64,000 nt of DNA from Sesamum alatum (taxonomy: Eukaryota; Streptophyta; Magnoliopsida; Lamiales; Pedaliaceae), in the NCBI GenBank assembly GCA_034509735.1, contig JACGWO010000003.1, positions 62,001 to 126,000 on the forward strand, read 5' to 3'. Numbering within the stretch: the stretch's first letter is position 1; the number at the start of each line of letters is the position of its first letter. Made by a program: the position numbers and the translations under genes. The notes beneath the pieces are model-generated. The model did no database searches. It saw only the letters and a list, made by a program, of their open reading frames with translations, and was not told the DNA's origin. Below are positions 1 to 12,089 of the stretch, in pieces.

Positions 1-3000
1 AAAATGAGTCATCTATCAGTCAATGATAAGGACTGAAAGCACAAGGTGTTTCCTACGATTGTGTTGAGTATTAGGCATGTATCCGGACGTACGATTGATT
101 AGGAAGGTTCTCCAAGCCCTCGATATGGCAAAGATAAAAGTGCATTAGTGTCTAAATTGTTTAAAGGAGTTTGTCGTTGCGCAAAAGGTACAAAGCTGAG
201 TCCATGGCTCAAAAGAGTGTTCTAGATGTAGTCCTAGTGCATTTTATGTTTGAATAAGATGGAGTCCTAGTTCGTATAATCGAAGAGTGGCTTTAATATT
301 GATTATTAGAGTCAATACGAATATATTTATAGCCAAAAATGAGTCATCTATCAGTCAATGATAAGGACTGAAAGCACAAGGTGTTTCCTACGATTGTGTT
401 GAGTATTAGGCATGTATCCGGACGATTGACCCAAGCCTCGATATGGCAAAGATAAAAGTGCATTAGTGTCTAAACTTGTTTTAAAGGAGTTTGTCGTTGC
501 GCAAAGGTACAAAGCTGAGTCCATGGCTCAAAAGAGTGTTCTAGATGTAGTCCTAGTGCATTTTTATGTTGAATAAGATGGAGTCCTAGTCATATAATCG
601 AAGAGTGGCTTTAATATTGATTATTAGAGTCAATACGAATATATTTATAGCAAAAAATGAGTCATCTATCAGTCAATGATAAGGACTGAAAACACAAGGT
701 GTTTCCCGATTGTGTTGAGTATTAGCATGTATCCGGACGTACGATTGATTATGGAGGTTCTCCAAGCCCTCGATATGGCAAAGATAAAAGTGCATTAGTG
801 TCTAAACTTGTTTAAAGGAGTTTGTCGTTGCGCAAAGGTACAAAGCTGAGTCCATGGCTCAAAAGAGTGTTCTAGATGTAGTTCTAGTGCATTTTTATGT
901 TGAATAAGATGGAGTCCTAGTCGTATAATCGAAGAGTGGCTTTAATATTGATTATTAGAGTCAATACGAATATATTTATAGCCAAAAAATGAGTCATCTA
1001 TCAGTCAATGATAAGGACTGAAAAAACAAGGTGTTTCCTACGATTGTGTTGAGTATTAGGCATGTATCCGGACGTAGTTCGTCGATATGGCAAAGATAAA
1101 AAGTGCATTAGTGTCTAAACTTGTTTAAAGGAGTTTTCGTTGCGCAAAGGTACAAAGCTGAGTCCATGGCTCAAAAGAGTGTTCTAGATGTAGTCCTAGT
1201 GCATTTTTATGTTGAATAAGATGGAGTCCTAGTCATATAATCGAAGAGTGGCTTTAATATTGATTATTAGAGTCAATACGAATATATTTATAGCAAAAAT
1301 GAGTCATCTATCAGTCAATGATAAGACTGAAAAGCACAAGGTGTTTCCCACGGCGACCAACAGCCATAATCAATTTGTGTCTAACTTGTTCAAACAAAGC
1401 TGAGTCTATACCTAAATGGAATAAGATGGCGTCCCATATAATAGAAGAGTGGCTTTAATATTGATTATTAGAGTCAATATGAATATATTTATAGCCAAAA
1501 TTGAGTCATCTATCAGTCAATGATAAGGACTGAAACAAGGTGATTCCATGATTGTGTTGAGTATTAGGCATGTACCCGGACATACGATTGATTAGGAAGG
1601 TTCTCCAAGCCCTCGATATGGAAAAGATAAAAGTGCATTAGTGGTTAAATTTGTTTAAAGGAGTTTGTCGTTGCGCAAGGTACAAAGCTGAATCCATCGG
1701 CTCAAAAGAGTGTTCAAGATGTAGTTCTAGTGCATTTTTATGTTGAATAAGATGGAGTCCTAGTCATATAATCGAAGAGTGGATTTAATATTGATTATTA
1801 GAGTCAATATGAATATATTTATAGCAAAATTGAGTCATCTATCAGTCAATGATAAGGACTGAAACACAAGGTGATTCCTATGATTGTGTTGAGTATTAGG
1901 CATGTACCCGGACATATGATTGATTACCAAGGTTCTCCAAGCCCTCGATATGGGGAAAGATAAAAGTGCATTAGTGTCTAAACTTGTTTAAAGGAGTTTG
2001 TCGTTGCGAAAAGGTATAAAGCTGAGTCCATGGCTCAAAAGAGTGTTCTAGATGTAGTCCTAGTGCATTTTATGTTGAATAAGATGGCGTCCTAGTCGTA
2101 CAATCGAGGAGTGGCTTTAATATTGATTATTAGAGTCAATACGAATATATTTGTAGCAAAAAATGAGTCATCTATCAGTTAATGATAAGGACTGAAAACA
2201 CAAGGTGTTTCCTACGATTGTGTTGAGTATGAAGCATGTATCCGAATGTACTATTGATTAGAAGGTTCCAAGCCCTCGATATGGCAAAGATTAAAGTGCA
2301 TTATTGTCTAAACTTGTTTAAAGGAGTTTGTCGTTGCGCAAAGGTACAAAGCTGAGTCGTGGCTCAAAAGAGCGTTCTAGATGTAGTCCTAGTGCATTTT
2401 TATGTTGAATAAGATGGAGTCCTAGTCGTACAATCGAGGAGTGGCTTTAATATTGATTATTAAAGTCAATACGAATATATTTATAGCAAAAATGAGTCAT
2501 CTATCAGTCAATGATAAGGACTGAAAACACAAGGTGTTTCCTACGATTGTGTTGAGTATGAGGCATGTATCTGGATGTACGATTGATTATGAAGGTTGTC
2601 CAAGCCCTCGATATGGCAAAGATAAAAGTGCATTAGTGTCTAAACTTGTTTAAAGGAGTTTGTCGTTGAGCAAAGGTACAAAGCTGAGTGCCATGGCTCA
2701 AAAGAGTGTTCTAGATGTAGTCCTAGTGCATTTTATGTTGAATAAGATGGCGTCCTAGTCGTACAATCGAGGAGTGGCTTTAATATTGATTATTAGAGTC
2801 AATACGAATATATTTATAGCAAAATTGAGTCATCTATCAGTCAATGATAAGGACTGAAAACACAAGGTGTTTCCTACGATTGTGTTGAGTATGAGGCATG
2901 TATCCGGATGTATTTGATTATGAAGGTTCCAAGCCTCGATATGGCAAAGGTAAAAGTGCATTAGTGTCTAAACTTGTTTAAAGGAGTTTGTCGTTGCGAA

Positions 3001-6000
3001 AGGTACAAAGCTGAGTCCATGGCTCAATAGAGTGTTCAAAATATAGTCCTAGTGCATGTTATGTTGAATAACATGGCCTCCTAGTCGTATAATCAAAGAG
3101 TGGCTTTAATATTGATTATTAGAGTCAATACGAATATATTTATAGCAAAAAAAGAGTCATCTATCAATCAATGATAAGGACTGAAAACACAAAGTGTTTT
3201 CTACGATTGTGTTGAGTATTAGCCATGTATCCGGACGTACGATTGATTATGAAGGTTCTCCAAGCCCTCGATATGGCAAAGATAAAAGTGCATTAGTGTT
3301 TAAACTTGTTTAAATGAGTTTTGTCGTCGCGCAAAGGTATAAAAGCTGAGTCCATGGCTCAAAGAGTGTTCTAGATGTAGTCCTAGTGCATTTTTATGTT
3401 GAATAAGATGGAGTCCTAGTGATATAATCGAAGAGTGGCTTGAATATTGAATATTAAAGTCAATACGAATATATTTATAGCCAAAAATGAGTCATCTATC
3501 AGTCAATGACATGGACTGAAAGCACAAGGTGTTTCCTACGATTGTGTTGAGTATTAGGCATGTATACGGACGTACGATTGATTATAAGTTTCTCCGAGCC
3601 CCCGATATGGAAAAGATAAAACTGCATTAGTGTTTAAATTAGTTTAAAGGAGTTTGTAGTTGCGCAAAGGTATAAAGCCGAATCCATTGCTCAAAAGAGT
3701 GTTCTAGATTTAGTCCTAGTGCATTTTTATGTTGAATGAGATGGAGTCCTAGTCATATAATCGAAGAGTGGCTTTAATATTGATAATTAGACTCAATACG
3801 AATATATTTATAGCAAAAAATGAGTCATCTATCAGTCAATGATAAGGACTGAAAGCACAAGGTGATTCCTACGATTGTGTTGAGTATTAGGCATGTACCC
3901 GGACATATGATTGATTACCAAGGTTCTCCAAGCCCTCGATATGGCAAAGATAAAAGTGCATTAGTGTCTAAACTTGTTTAAAGGAGTTTGTCGTTGCGAA
4001 AAGGTACAAAGCTGAGTCCATGGCTTAAAAAGTGTTTAGATGTAGTCCTAGTGCATTTTATGTTGATTAATATGGCCTCCTAGTCATACAATCGAGGAGT
4101 GGCTTTAATATTGATTATTAGAGTCAATACGAATATATTTATAGCAAAAAATGAGTCATCTATCAGTCAATGATAAGGACTGAAAACACAAGGTGTTTCC
4201 TACGATTGTGTTGAGTATTAGGCATGTATCTGGATGTACTATTGATTATGAACGTTGTCCAAGCCCTCGATATGGCAAAGATTAAAGTGCATTATCGTCT
4301 AAAGTTGTTTAAAGGAGTTTGTTGTTGCGCAAAGGTACAAAGCTGAGTGCATGGCTCAAAAGAGCGTTCTAGATGTAGTCCTAGTGCATTTTATGTTGAA
4401 TAAGATGGCATCCTAGTCGTTAGAATCGAGGAGTGGCTTTAATATTGATTATTAGAGTCAATACGAATATATTTATAGCAAAAAATGAGTCATCTATCAA
4501 TCAATGATAAGGACGAAAAACACAAGGGTGTTTCCTACGATTGTGTTGAGTATGAGGCATGTATCCGGATGTACTATTGATTATGAAGGTTGTCCAAGCC
4601 CTCGATATGGCAAAGATTAAAGTGCAATATTGTCTAAACTTGTTTAAAGGAGTTTGTCGTTGCGCAAAGGTACAAAGCTGAGTGCATGGCTCAAAAGAGC
4701 ATTCTAGATGTAGTCCTAGTGCATTTTTATGTTGAATAAGATCGAGTCCTAGTCATATAATCGAAGAGTGGCTTCAATATTGATTATTAGAGTCAATACG
4801 AATATATTTATAGCAGAAAATGACTCCTCTATCAGTCAATGATAAGGACTGAAAGCACAAGGTGTTTCCTAAAATTGTGTTTAGTATTAGGCATGTATCC
4901 GGACATACGGTTTATTATGAGGGTTCTCCAAGTCCTCGATATGGCAAAGGTAAAAGTGCATTAGTGTCTAAACTTGTTTAAAGGAGTTTGTCGTTGCGAA
5001 AAGGTACAAAGCTGAGTCCATGGCTCAATTGAGTGTTCAAAATGTAGTCCTAGTGCATGTTATGTTGAATAAGATGGCCTCCTAGTCGTATAATCGAAAA
5101 CTGGCTTTAATATTGATTATTAGAGTCAATACAAATATATTTCTAGCAAAAAAAGAGTCATGTATCAATCAATGATAAGGACTGAAAACAAAAAGTGTTT
5201 TCTACGATTGTGTTGAGTATTAGCCATGTATCCGGACGTACGATTGATTATGAAGGTTCTCGAAGCCCTCGATATGGCAAAGATGAAAGTGCATTAGTGT
5301 TTAAACTTGTTTAAAGGAGTTTTTCGTCACGCAAAGGTATAAAGCTGAGTCCATCGTTGAAAAGAGTGTTCTAGATGTAGTCCTAGTGCATTTTTATGTT
5401 GAATAAGATGGAGTCCTAGTGATATAATCGAAGAGTGGCTTTAATATTGAATATTAAAGTCATATACGAATATATTTATAGCAAAAAATGAGTCATCTAT
5501 CAGTCAATGATAAGGACTGCAAGCACAATGTGATTTCTACGATTGTGTTGTGTATTAGGCATGTACCCAGACATATGATTGATTACCAAGGTTCTCCAAG
5601 CCCTCGATATGGCAAAGATAAAATTGCATTAGTGTCAAAACTTGTTTACAGGAGTTTGTCGTTGCGAAAAGGTACAAAGTTGAGCCCATGGCTCGAAAGA
5701 GTATTCTAAATATAGTCCTAGTGCATTTTATGTTGAATAAGATGGCGTCCTAGTCGTACAATCGAAGAGCGGCTTTAATATTGATTATTAGAGTCAATAC
5801 GAATATATTTATAGCAAAAAATGAGTTATCTATCAGTCAATGATAAGGACTGAAAACACAAGGTGTTTCGTACGATTGTGTTGAGTATTAGGCATGTATC
5901 CGGATGTACTATTGATTATGAAGGTTGTCCAAGCCCTCGATATGGCAAAGATTAAAGTGCATTATTGTCTAAACTTGTTTAAAGGAGTTTGTCATTGCGC

Positions 6001-8533
6001 AAAGGTACAAAGCTGAGTACATGGCTCAAAAGAGCGTTCTAGATGTAGTCCTAGTGCATTTTTATGTTGAATAAGATAGAGTCCTAGTCATATAGTCGAA
6101 GATTGGCTTTAGTATTGATTATTAGAGTCAATACGAATATATTTATAGCCAAAAATGACTCCCCTATCAGTCAATGATAAGGACTGAAAGCACAAGGTGT
6201 TTCCTAAGATTGTGTTGAGTATTAGGCATGTATCCGGACGTACGATTTATCATGAGGGTTCTCCAAGCCCTCGATATGGCAAAGGTAAAAGTGCATTAGT
6301 GTCTAAACTTGTTTAAAGGAGTTTGTCGTTGCGAAAAGGTACAAAGCTGAGTGCATGGCTCAAAAGAGCTTTCTAGATGTAGTCCTAGTGCATTTGTATA
6401 TTGAATAAGATAGAGTCCTAGTCATATAATCGAAGAGTGGCTTTAATATTGATTATTAGAGTCAATACGAATATATTTATAGCAAAAAATGACTCCTCTA
6501 TCAGTCAATGATAAGGACTGAAAGCACAAGGTGTTTCCTAAGATTGTGTTGAGTATTAGGCATGTATCCGGACGTATGATTTATTATGAGGGTTCTCCAA
6601 GCCCTCGATATGGCAAAGGTAAATGTGCATTAGTGTCTAAACTTATTTAAAGGAGTTTGTCGTTGCGAAAAGGTACAAAGCTGAGTCCATGGCTCAATAG
6701 AGTGTTCAAAATGTAGTCCTGGTGCATGTTATGTTGAATAAGATGGCGTCCTAGTCGTATAATCGAAGAGTGGCTTTAATATTGATTATTAGAGTCAATA
6801 CGAATATATTTATAGCAAAAAAAGAGTCATCTATCAATCAATGATAAGGACTGAAAACACAAAGTGTTTTCTACGATTGTGTTGAGTATTAGCCATGTAT
6901 CCGGACGTACGATTGATTATGAAGGTTCTCCAAGCCCTCGATATGGCAAAGATAAAAGTGCATTAGTGTTTAAACTTGTTTAAAGGAGTTTGTCGTCGCG
7001 CAAAGGTATAAAGCTGAGTCCATGGCTCAAAAGAGTGTTCTAGATGTAGTCCTAGTGCATTTTTATGTTGAATAAGATGGAGTCCTAGTGATATAATCGA
7101 AGAGTGGCTTTAATATTGAATATTAAAGTCAATACGAATATATTTATAGCCAAAAATGAGTCATCTATCAGTCAATGATAAGGACCGAAAGCACAAGGTG
7201 TTTCCTACGATTGTGTTGAGTATTAGGCATGTATCCGGATGTACAATTGATTATAAGTTTCTCCGAGCCCCCGATATGGAAAAGATAAATCTGCCTTACT
7301 GTTTAAACTTGTTTAAAGGAGTTTGTCGTTGCGCAAAGGTACAAACCGAATCCATCACTCAAAAGAGTGTTCAAGATGTAGTCCTAGTGCATTTTTATGT
7401 TTAATAAGATGGAGTCCTAGTCATATAATTGAAGAATGGATTTAATATTGATTATTAGAGTCAATACGAATATATTTATAGTAAAATTGAGTCATCTATC
7501 AGTCAATGATAAGGACTGAAAGCACAAGGTTTTTCCTAAGATTGTGTTGAGTATTAGGCATGTATCCGGACGTACAATTTATTATGAGGGTTCTCCAAGC
7601 CCTCGATATGGCAAAGGTAAAAGTGCATTAGTGTCTAAACTTGTTTAAAGGAGTTTGTCATTGCGAAAAGGTACAAAGCTGAGTCCATGGCTCAATAGAG
7701 TGTTCAAAATGTAGTCCTGGTGCATGTTATGTTGAATAAGATGGCGTCCTAGTCGTATAATCGAAGAGTGGCTTTAATATTGATTATTAGAGTCAATACG
7801 AATATATTTATAGCAAAAATTGAGTCATCTATCAGCCAATGATAAGGACTGAAAGCACAAGGTGATTCCTACGATTGTGTTGAGTATTAGGCATGTATCC
7901 GGACATATTATTGATTACCAAGGTTCTCCAAGCCCTCGATATGGCAAAGATAAAAAGTGCATTAGTGTCTAAACTTGTTTAAAGAAATTTGTCGTTGCGA
8001 AAAGGTACAAAGTTGAGCCCATGGCTCGAAAGAGTATTCTAAATGTAGTCCTAGTGCATTTTATGTTGAATAAGATGGCGTCCTAGTCGTACAATCGAAG
8101 AGCGGCTTTAATATTGATTATTAGAGTCAATACGAATATATTTATAGCAAAAAATGAGTCATCTATCAGTCAATGATAAGGACTGAAAGCACAAGGTGTT
8201 TCCTACGATTGTGTTGAGTATTAGGCATCTATCCGGACGTACGATTGATTATGAAGGTCCTCCAAGTCCTCGATATGGCAAAGATAAAAGTGCATTAGTG
8301 TGTAAACTTGTTTAAAGGAGTTTGTCGTTGCACAAAGGTACAAAGCTGAGTCCATGGCTCAAAAGAGTGTTTGAGATGTGGTCTTAGTGCATTTTTATGT
8401 TGAATAAGATGGAGTCCTAATCATATAATCGTGGATTGGCTTTAGTATTGATTATTAGAGTCAATACGAATATATTTATAGCAAAAAATGAGTCATCTAT
8501 CAGTCAATGATAAGGACTGAAAGCACAAGGTGA
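1..8533 (+). repeat. Satellite array, ~333-bp monomer, about 26 copies
   Basis: The anchor word GAGTCATCTATCAGTCAATG or a close variant recurs at about 4, 339, 657, 989, 1299, 1501, 1830, 2164, 2492, 2825, 3152, 3488, 3820, 4151, 4484, 4820, 5151, 5488, 5821, 6155, 6489, 6822, 7156, 7488, 7819, 8154 and 8488. The usual step is 310-336 bp, with one 202-bp monomer at 1299-1500. Every monomer has an AT-rich core (AATATATTTATAG) just before the anchor. The short ORFs inside (for example 5488-5709 and 7156-7404) are not conserved between monomers and are chance frames. The array is open at the left window edge and stops abruptly at 8533, where Copia-derived sequence begins. It could be a true tandem satellite or an amplified piece of an LTR element; the sequence does not decide. 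Confidence 0.95.
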
Positions 8534-8700
8534 TTGACTGAGTCTTGGTCAACTTAACCCTATATATAGGAATTCAATTCCTTTCATGGAGAATTGCGTG
8601 AATAACATTCGCGTTTAAGTGTTTCCTAATATTTTAATCTTTCCAAATGAATAAAACGTTACACACTTTAAACACTAGGAACACAACTAACTCCCACTGA
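8534..8700 (-). promoter_or_regulatory. 3' end of Copia remnant with TATA-like box, abutting the satellite
   Basis: On the minus strand a purine-rich GTCAGTGGGAG tract (near 8700) is followed by AT-rich sequence and a TATA-like CCTATATATAGGG at 8560-8571, just before the satellite. The purine tract resembles the polypurine tract that precedes a Copia 3' LTR, so this may be the first ~170 bp of an LTR truncated by the satellite. It does not match the start of the LTR at 19200, which leaves its identity open. Confidence 0.3.
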
Positions 8701-8884
8701 CCCTCAAGCTCGTTACTGATCGAGTCAAACCCGTATGAACTCATCAAAATGAATATTCCAGTTACATGGAGTTCCAAACCTAGTTTGAATTCCACGTTGA
8801 ATCACACGGCTCAAAGCCTTTGATTCGATCCAATGTCCAACAATGCTTCTCCTTATGTCTTTTGGATTATAACCCAATTGACCG

Positions 8885-9000
8885 GATTGAACCAGAAACC
8901 TGTACCTCTCAGGTATCTAGGATATCCTGATCGTCCTTTGGAGAAGTTGAATATAGTCAGTGGGCAAACGCGATTACAAATGATGTTTGCTATATCGTAC
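8885..9000 (-). pseudogene. Copia RNase H-region remnant
   Basis: Minus-strand codons just after the integrase C-terminal remnant read like the segment of Copia polyproteins that ends in a tyrosine-leucine-arginine-arginine-threonine type motif (here YLRGTG). The segment is about 35 codons long. The abrupt step from integrase C-terminus (near 9005) to this motif means the RT core has been deleted. The call rests on a short match and is tentative. Confidence 0.35.
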
Positions 9001-9565
9001 TGAGGTGTCGCTCTACTTGATTCCTCAAGGAGCTACTTCTCACACCAGTTATCCTCTGAAATCCAATTTTCCTTAGGACAACACATAAACCTGTGCAATC
9101 CTAGTTTGTCTCCCACTAGTCCCTTGACGTATGCAAGACCATCCTACATATTCAAGTACTTCGTAGGATACATGCTTGCCCTGCCATATCCAATATGGTG
9201 TCTAGGCCACGATCTTTAGAAAGTGCCATGTTTTACAACTTGGCCACTGTCTTAAGAACACGCCTAGATGGGCCAAGGTAGTTCAGTGAAACACCGATCG
9301 AACCATGTCCAACAAGGTTCGGTTCCTCCCTTATCAGAGACGATGTTCAATTATGGCGCTTTAGGGAGAATTCCATTCTCATGTAGATACATCAAGAGCT
9401 CCCACTAAATACACACCACTCGATTGAATCGAAGGTTAATTTTGCAACCAGTTTGATTCTCACTTCAAATCTAATTCCCTGAGCCTTCCAAAGGCCCTTA
9501 GACTTGTGAACCCACTACTGGTCTTGTGTATTCAGTGACCCACAGATGTCTGACTGGATCTAATC
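9000..9565 (-). pseudogene. Copia integrase remnant
   Basis: In broken minus-strand frames I see the start of the integrase core (SDICG near 9535-9560, matching the family H/S-D-V/I-C-G-P motif), the YLHENGI segment near 9380-9395 and the AYVKGLVGDKL-like C-terminal stretch near 9110-9145. Stops and frameshifts separate them, so no integrase can be made. The order agrees with a Copia pol gene downstream of the pre-integrase motif at 9610-9737. The fragment is shorter than a whole integrase, so internal deletions are likely. Confidence 0.65.
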
Positions 9566-9609
9566 CAACAGACCACTAGCAAGCATACTTTGTCATACAA
9601 AGATCTTCT

Positions 9610-9737
9610 TGGCCATCTTCCTACTCAGGAAGGACTTGCAAGCTAGCAGGCTCAAATTGTCTATTTCTAGACTCCTTGAATCTACTAACCTCCTTATCCT
9701 ATCTAGAGGAACATGACCTAGCTTTGCATGCCAAATC
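9610..9737 (-). pseudogene. Copia GAG-pre-integrase domain
   Basis: About 42 uninterrupted minus-strand codons begin with the diagnostic WHAKLGH motif and continue through PLDRIRRLVDS to an ACKSFLSRKM segment. This matches the zinc-binding pre-integrase domain of Copia pol, which has a leading W-H-x-R/K-L-G-H and a later C-x-x-C; here the second cysteine is lost. A stop codon follows directly. This is one of the clearest protein signatures in the Copia element and fixes its strand. Confidence 0.8.
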
Positions 9738-9799
9738 TATGAGTTTATCTTGATTATCCATTTTATCATTTGTTTTGAGCATTCATAATCTAATTATGT

Positions 9800-10229
9800 G
9801 ATAGTATTGAAACAATTATGCAAACAACCTAGCAGACAAGAATAACCATTCTTTGTCAAATAAAAGAAACTTTCATTGATCAAAAAGATGTAATCCTCAT
9901 TGTCCAACAATAGAAAAACATAAGTTTGATCATGCTAGGTTACATAATTGTGACCTATCAACTCTATCCTAACATGATCACTAATAGCTAAGGCTTACTA
10001 GTCCTATAGCTTCAATGGCAATAGCCCACCATTGCCTAGCTTTAGAACCATCTCCGTCTTAGCCTTCTACTCATTTCCATCACCTGCAAATCATTTGCAG
10101 ATATGAGCTCTACAGCTGGTATATATTACCCAAGAGTAGAATAATAATCATGTTAAAGCTCAAATCAAATGTACCTTGGTTGGAGAGGAGTTTAGGACAC
10201 TCCCTCTTCCAATGCCCCTTTTCACGACC
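9800..10229 (-). pseudogene. Copia gag C-terminus (zinc knuckle) and protease remnant
   Basis: The minus strand from the LINE junction encodes a CCHC-like knuckle (C-I-Y-G...GHWKREC). The second cysteine is replaced by glycine, which would weaken zinc binding. Downstream, short motifs (a LRRSRRLR-like patch, then a glycine-rich patch) fit the retroviral-type protease region of Copia elements but are broken by stops. The reading frame of the knuckle continues the gag frame on the far side of the LINE (14398 onward), so the LINE cut one continuous gene. Confidence 0.6.
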
Positions 10230-10243
10230 ATATATGCAAACAT
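10230..10243. repeat. LINE target-site duplication, left copy
   Basis: The 14-bp word ATATATGCAAACAT here is repeated exactly at 14384-14397. The pair brackets the LINE, as expected from target-primed reverse transcription. The left copy lies inside Copia gag. Confidence 0.9.
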
Positions 10244-10335
10244 AGATACTAGGACTATATGAAAACAATTTCTCTCTCTAGAATTCTCTCCTCCCTCTCT
10301 CACACAATACACACACTCATACATTCTCGACCTTC

Positions 10336-12078
10336 ATGGCCAATGATGAGCCGCCCTTGGATGATATTTTAAACGGTGATGGGAGCGCCGTTGTTAGCTG
10401 TCCGTCGTCGTCGGAGGTGCATGCATTCAATCGGTTACTCTCCGAGTTCAACTTGTCCGAGTTCCTTGCGTTAGCTAACAGGGTGATTGATGAAGGTGAC
10501 CTTGCATCTATGGAGGCTATATCGGATTTAAAGCGTAGATGGACTGAAAAATTTGGTGCTTTTCAGTCCCGTCCGTCAATGGTTGCACGTCCTTCCTCAT
10601 CCCGCACTCTTGCTCCTTTTCGACCGATTACGGCTCCTACTAGGCCTGCCCGTTGGATTCCACACATGCCAACAACCGAACAAATGAATGTGTATTTGCA
10701 ACATACTCCATCGGTGGCTGCATCATTTCCTATTCCTCTTCTCTCATTGCCGCCGTCATCCATGGCTTCCTCCTCGTTGTTTCCGGTGAGTGCTGCGGCT
10801 GAAAACCTAGCGCCGCCATCCATTGTTGCCATTTTGGAAGGTTCCCAACAAGATCCGGATAATCAGCCACCTTCCTTACATGTTGAGCCACCTTCCTTCC
10901 AATCTGAGCCGCCTTCCATACGTGTGGATAATCAGCCTCAAACTTCCTTACATGTTGAGCCACCTTCCTTCCTATCTGATCCGCCTTCCATACGTGTGGA
11001 TAATCAGCCGCAATCTTCCTTATTTAGCATGGATACACATATTGAGGGAAACTTGCACAATTTACCAGCGGTTGCTCCCCTTACACGGCCGCCATCTTCA
11101 GCACCTTTGGACAAAGGAAACGCATCGAAACCACCGGAAATATTCATTGGTAAGTTTTCCTTACCATCAAGTTATTCTACATTATCATCTGTTGATAAAA
11201 TTACTGATGCGTTTCATAATTCTACTCGGAAAAATCTCAATTATGCTCCTCCTTTGATTCAAAATGGTGAAACTATTGTTCGACCTTCGTTGAATTTAAT
11301 TCGTCATGGTTCTCAACGTTGGTTACATACTATTGTTGGCTATTTTTTGGGTCGGCGCCCTTATTTTCATGACATGGAAGCCTTTGCTAAGAAGACATGG
11401 CCGATGGTGGCTAAGGTCACGGCCACGGCTAATGGTTTCTTTTTCTTTCAATTCAATACGATGAAAGCGATGGAGGAGGTGCTTGAGGGAGGGTCGTGGC
11501 TTTTTCACGGTCAACCTATTGTCCTTCAACGATGGGAGTCGGGAATGGCACTAAGGAAGCACAAACTTACTGATGTTCCAATCTGGATTAGGTTACGTCA
11601 CCTCCCAGTGGAATTTTGTACGGATGAGGGTCTCAGTGTAGTAGCTAGTGGGATTGGAAAGCCACTGTACCAAGATGCTATCACGAAGGCATGCACGAGA
11701 CTGGACTTCGCTCGTGTATGCGTTATGTTGGATATCTCGTCCACACTTCCGAAACATATTGTTATCATGGCTCCTACGGAGGACGGACGGGAAGTTCCAT
11801 GCAAGGTGGACATGGAGTATGAATGGATTCCACCGAAGTGCGTCAAGTGCATGTCCTTGGGGCACTCCACGAGTTCTTGCTCACCGCAGAAACCTTCACC
11901 TCGCCCACCAGTGAAAGTTTTTGTGCCTCGACCAACAACTGAAACACGTTCGGATCCCCAACCGAACGTGGAAAAGCCACCGAAACATGATACAGCTATT
12001 GCCAAGGGAAAGGAGATTGTCCTCTTTAATTCTTTTGAAACTCTTGAATGTGAGGATGAGTCTGTATCAGACACTTAG
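10336..12078 (+). CDS. LINE ORF1 protein (DUF4283 plus zinc knuckle)
   Basis: A 580-residue ORF. In plant LINEs this protein is thought to bind the element's RNA in a ribonucleoprotein particle. The N-terminal ~300 residues are low-complexity and proline/serine-rich, with two near-identical copies of a ~30-residue EPPSF...PPSIRVDNQPQ repeat (about residues 175-235). Residues ~325-480 match DUF4283, with a WPMVAKV stretch and the family's PIWIRLRHLPVEF motif. A CX2CX4HX4C knuckle (CVKCMSLGHSTSSC) follows at ~501-517. The C-terminal ~60 residues are basic, then acidic. The start at 10336 follows a short leader and no in-frame upstream ATG is evident. ORF2 begins 11 bp after the stop. Confidence 0.9.
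   Translation: MANDEPPLDDILNGDGSAVVSCPSSSEVHAFNRLLSEFNLSEFLALANRVIDEGDLASMEAISDLKRRWTEKFGAFQSRPSMVARPSSSRTLAPFRPITAPTRPARWIPHMPTTEQMNVYLQHTPSVAASFPIPLLSLPPSSMASSSLFPVSAAAENLAPPSIVAILEGSQQDPDNQPPSLHVEPPSFQSEPPSIRVDNQPQTSLHVEPPSFLSDPPSIRVDNQPQSSLFSMDTHIEGNLHNLPAVAPLTRPPSSAPLDKGNASKPPEIFIGKFSLPSSYSTLSSVDKITDAFHNSTRKNLNYAPPLIQNGETIVRPSLNLIRHGSQRWLHTIVGYFLGRRPYFHDMEAFAKKTWPMVAKVTATANGFFFFQFNTMKAMEEVLEGGSWLFHGQPIVLQRWESGMALRKHKLTDVPIWIRLRHLPVEFCTDEGLSVVASGIGKPLYQDAITKACTRLDFARVCVMLDISSTLPKHIVIMAPTEDGREVPCKVDMEYEWIPPKCVKCMSLGHSTSSCSPQKPSPRPPVKVFVPRPTTETRSDPQPNVEKPPKHDTAIAKGKEIVLFNSFETLECEDESVSDT
10855..11015 (+). repeat. Tandem repeat inside LINE ORF1
   Basis: The ORF1 spacer contains near-identical ~96-bp units encoding CATGTTGAGCCACCTTCC-type proline-rich peptides, with shorter sub-repeats of CCGCCTTCCATACGTGTGG. 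All copies stay in frame, so unit number can change without breaking ORF1. Confidence 0.8.
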
Positions 12079-12089
12079 GGCCCTAAACA

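Noticed and set aside
5488..7404. Short ORFs in the satellite (5488-5709 and 7156-7404) beginning with the same peptide
   Set aside because: The shared start is only the repeated monomer. Neighbouring monomers are interrupted by stops and frameshifts, so there is no coding constraint.
1..8533. CRISPR-like array
   Set aside because: Repeat units are ~333 bp without short repeats separated by unique spacers, and the DNA is from a plant nucleus. It is an ordinary satellite.
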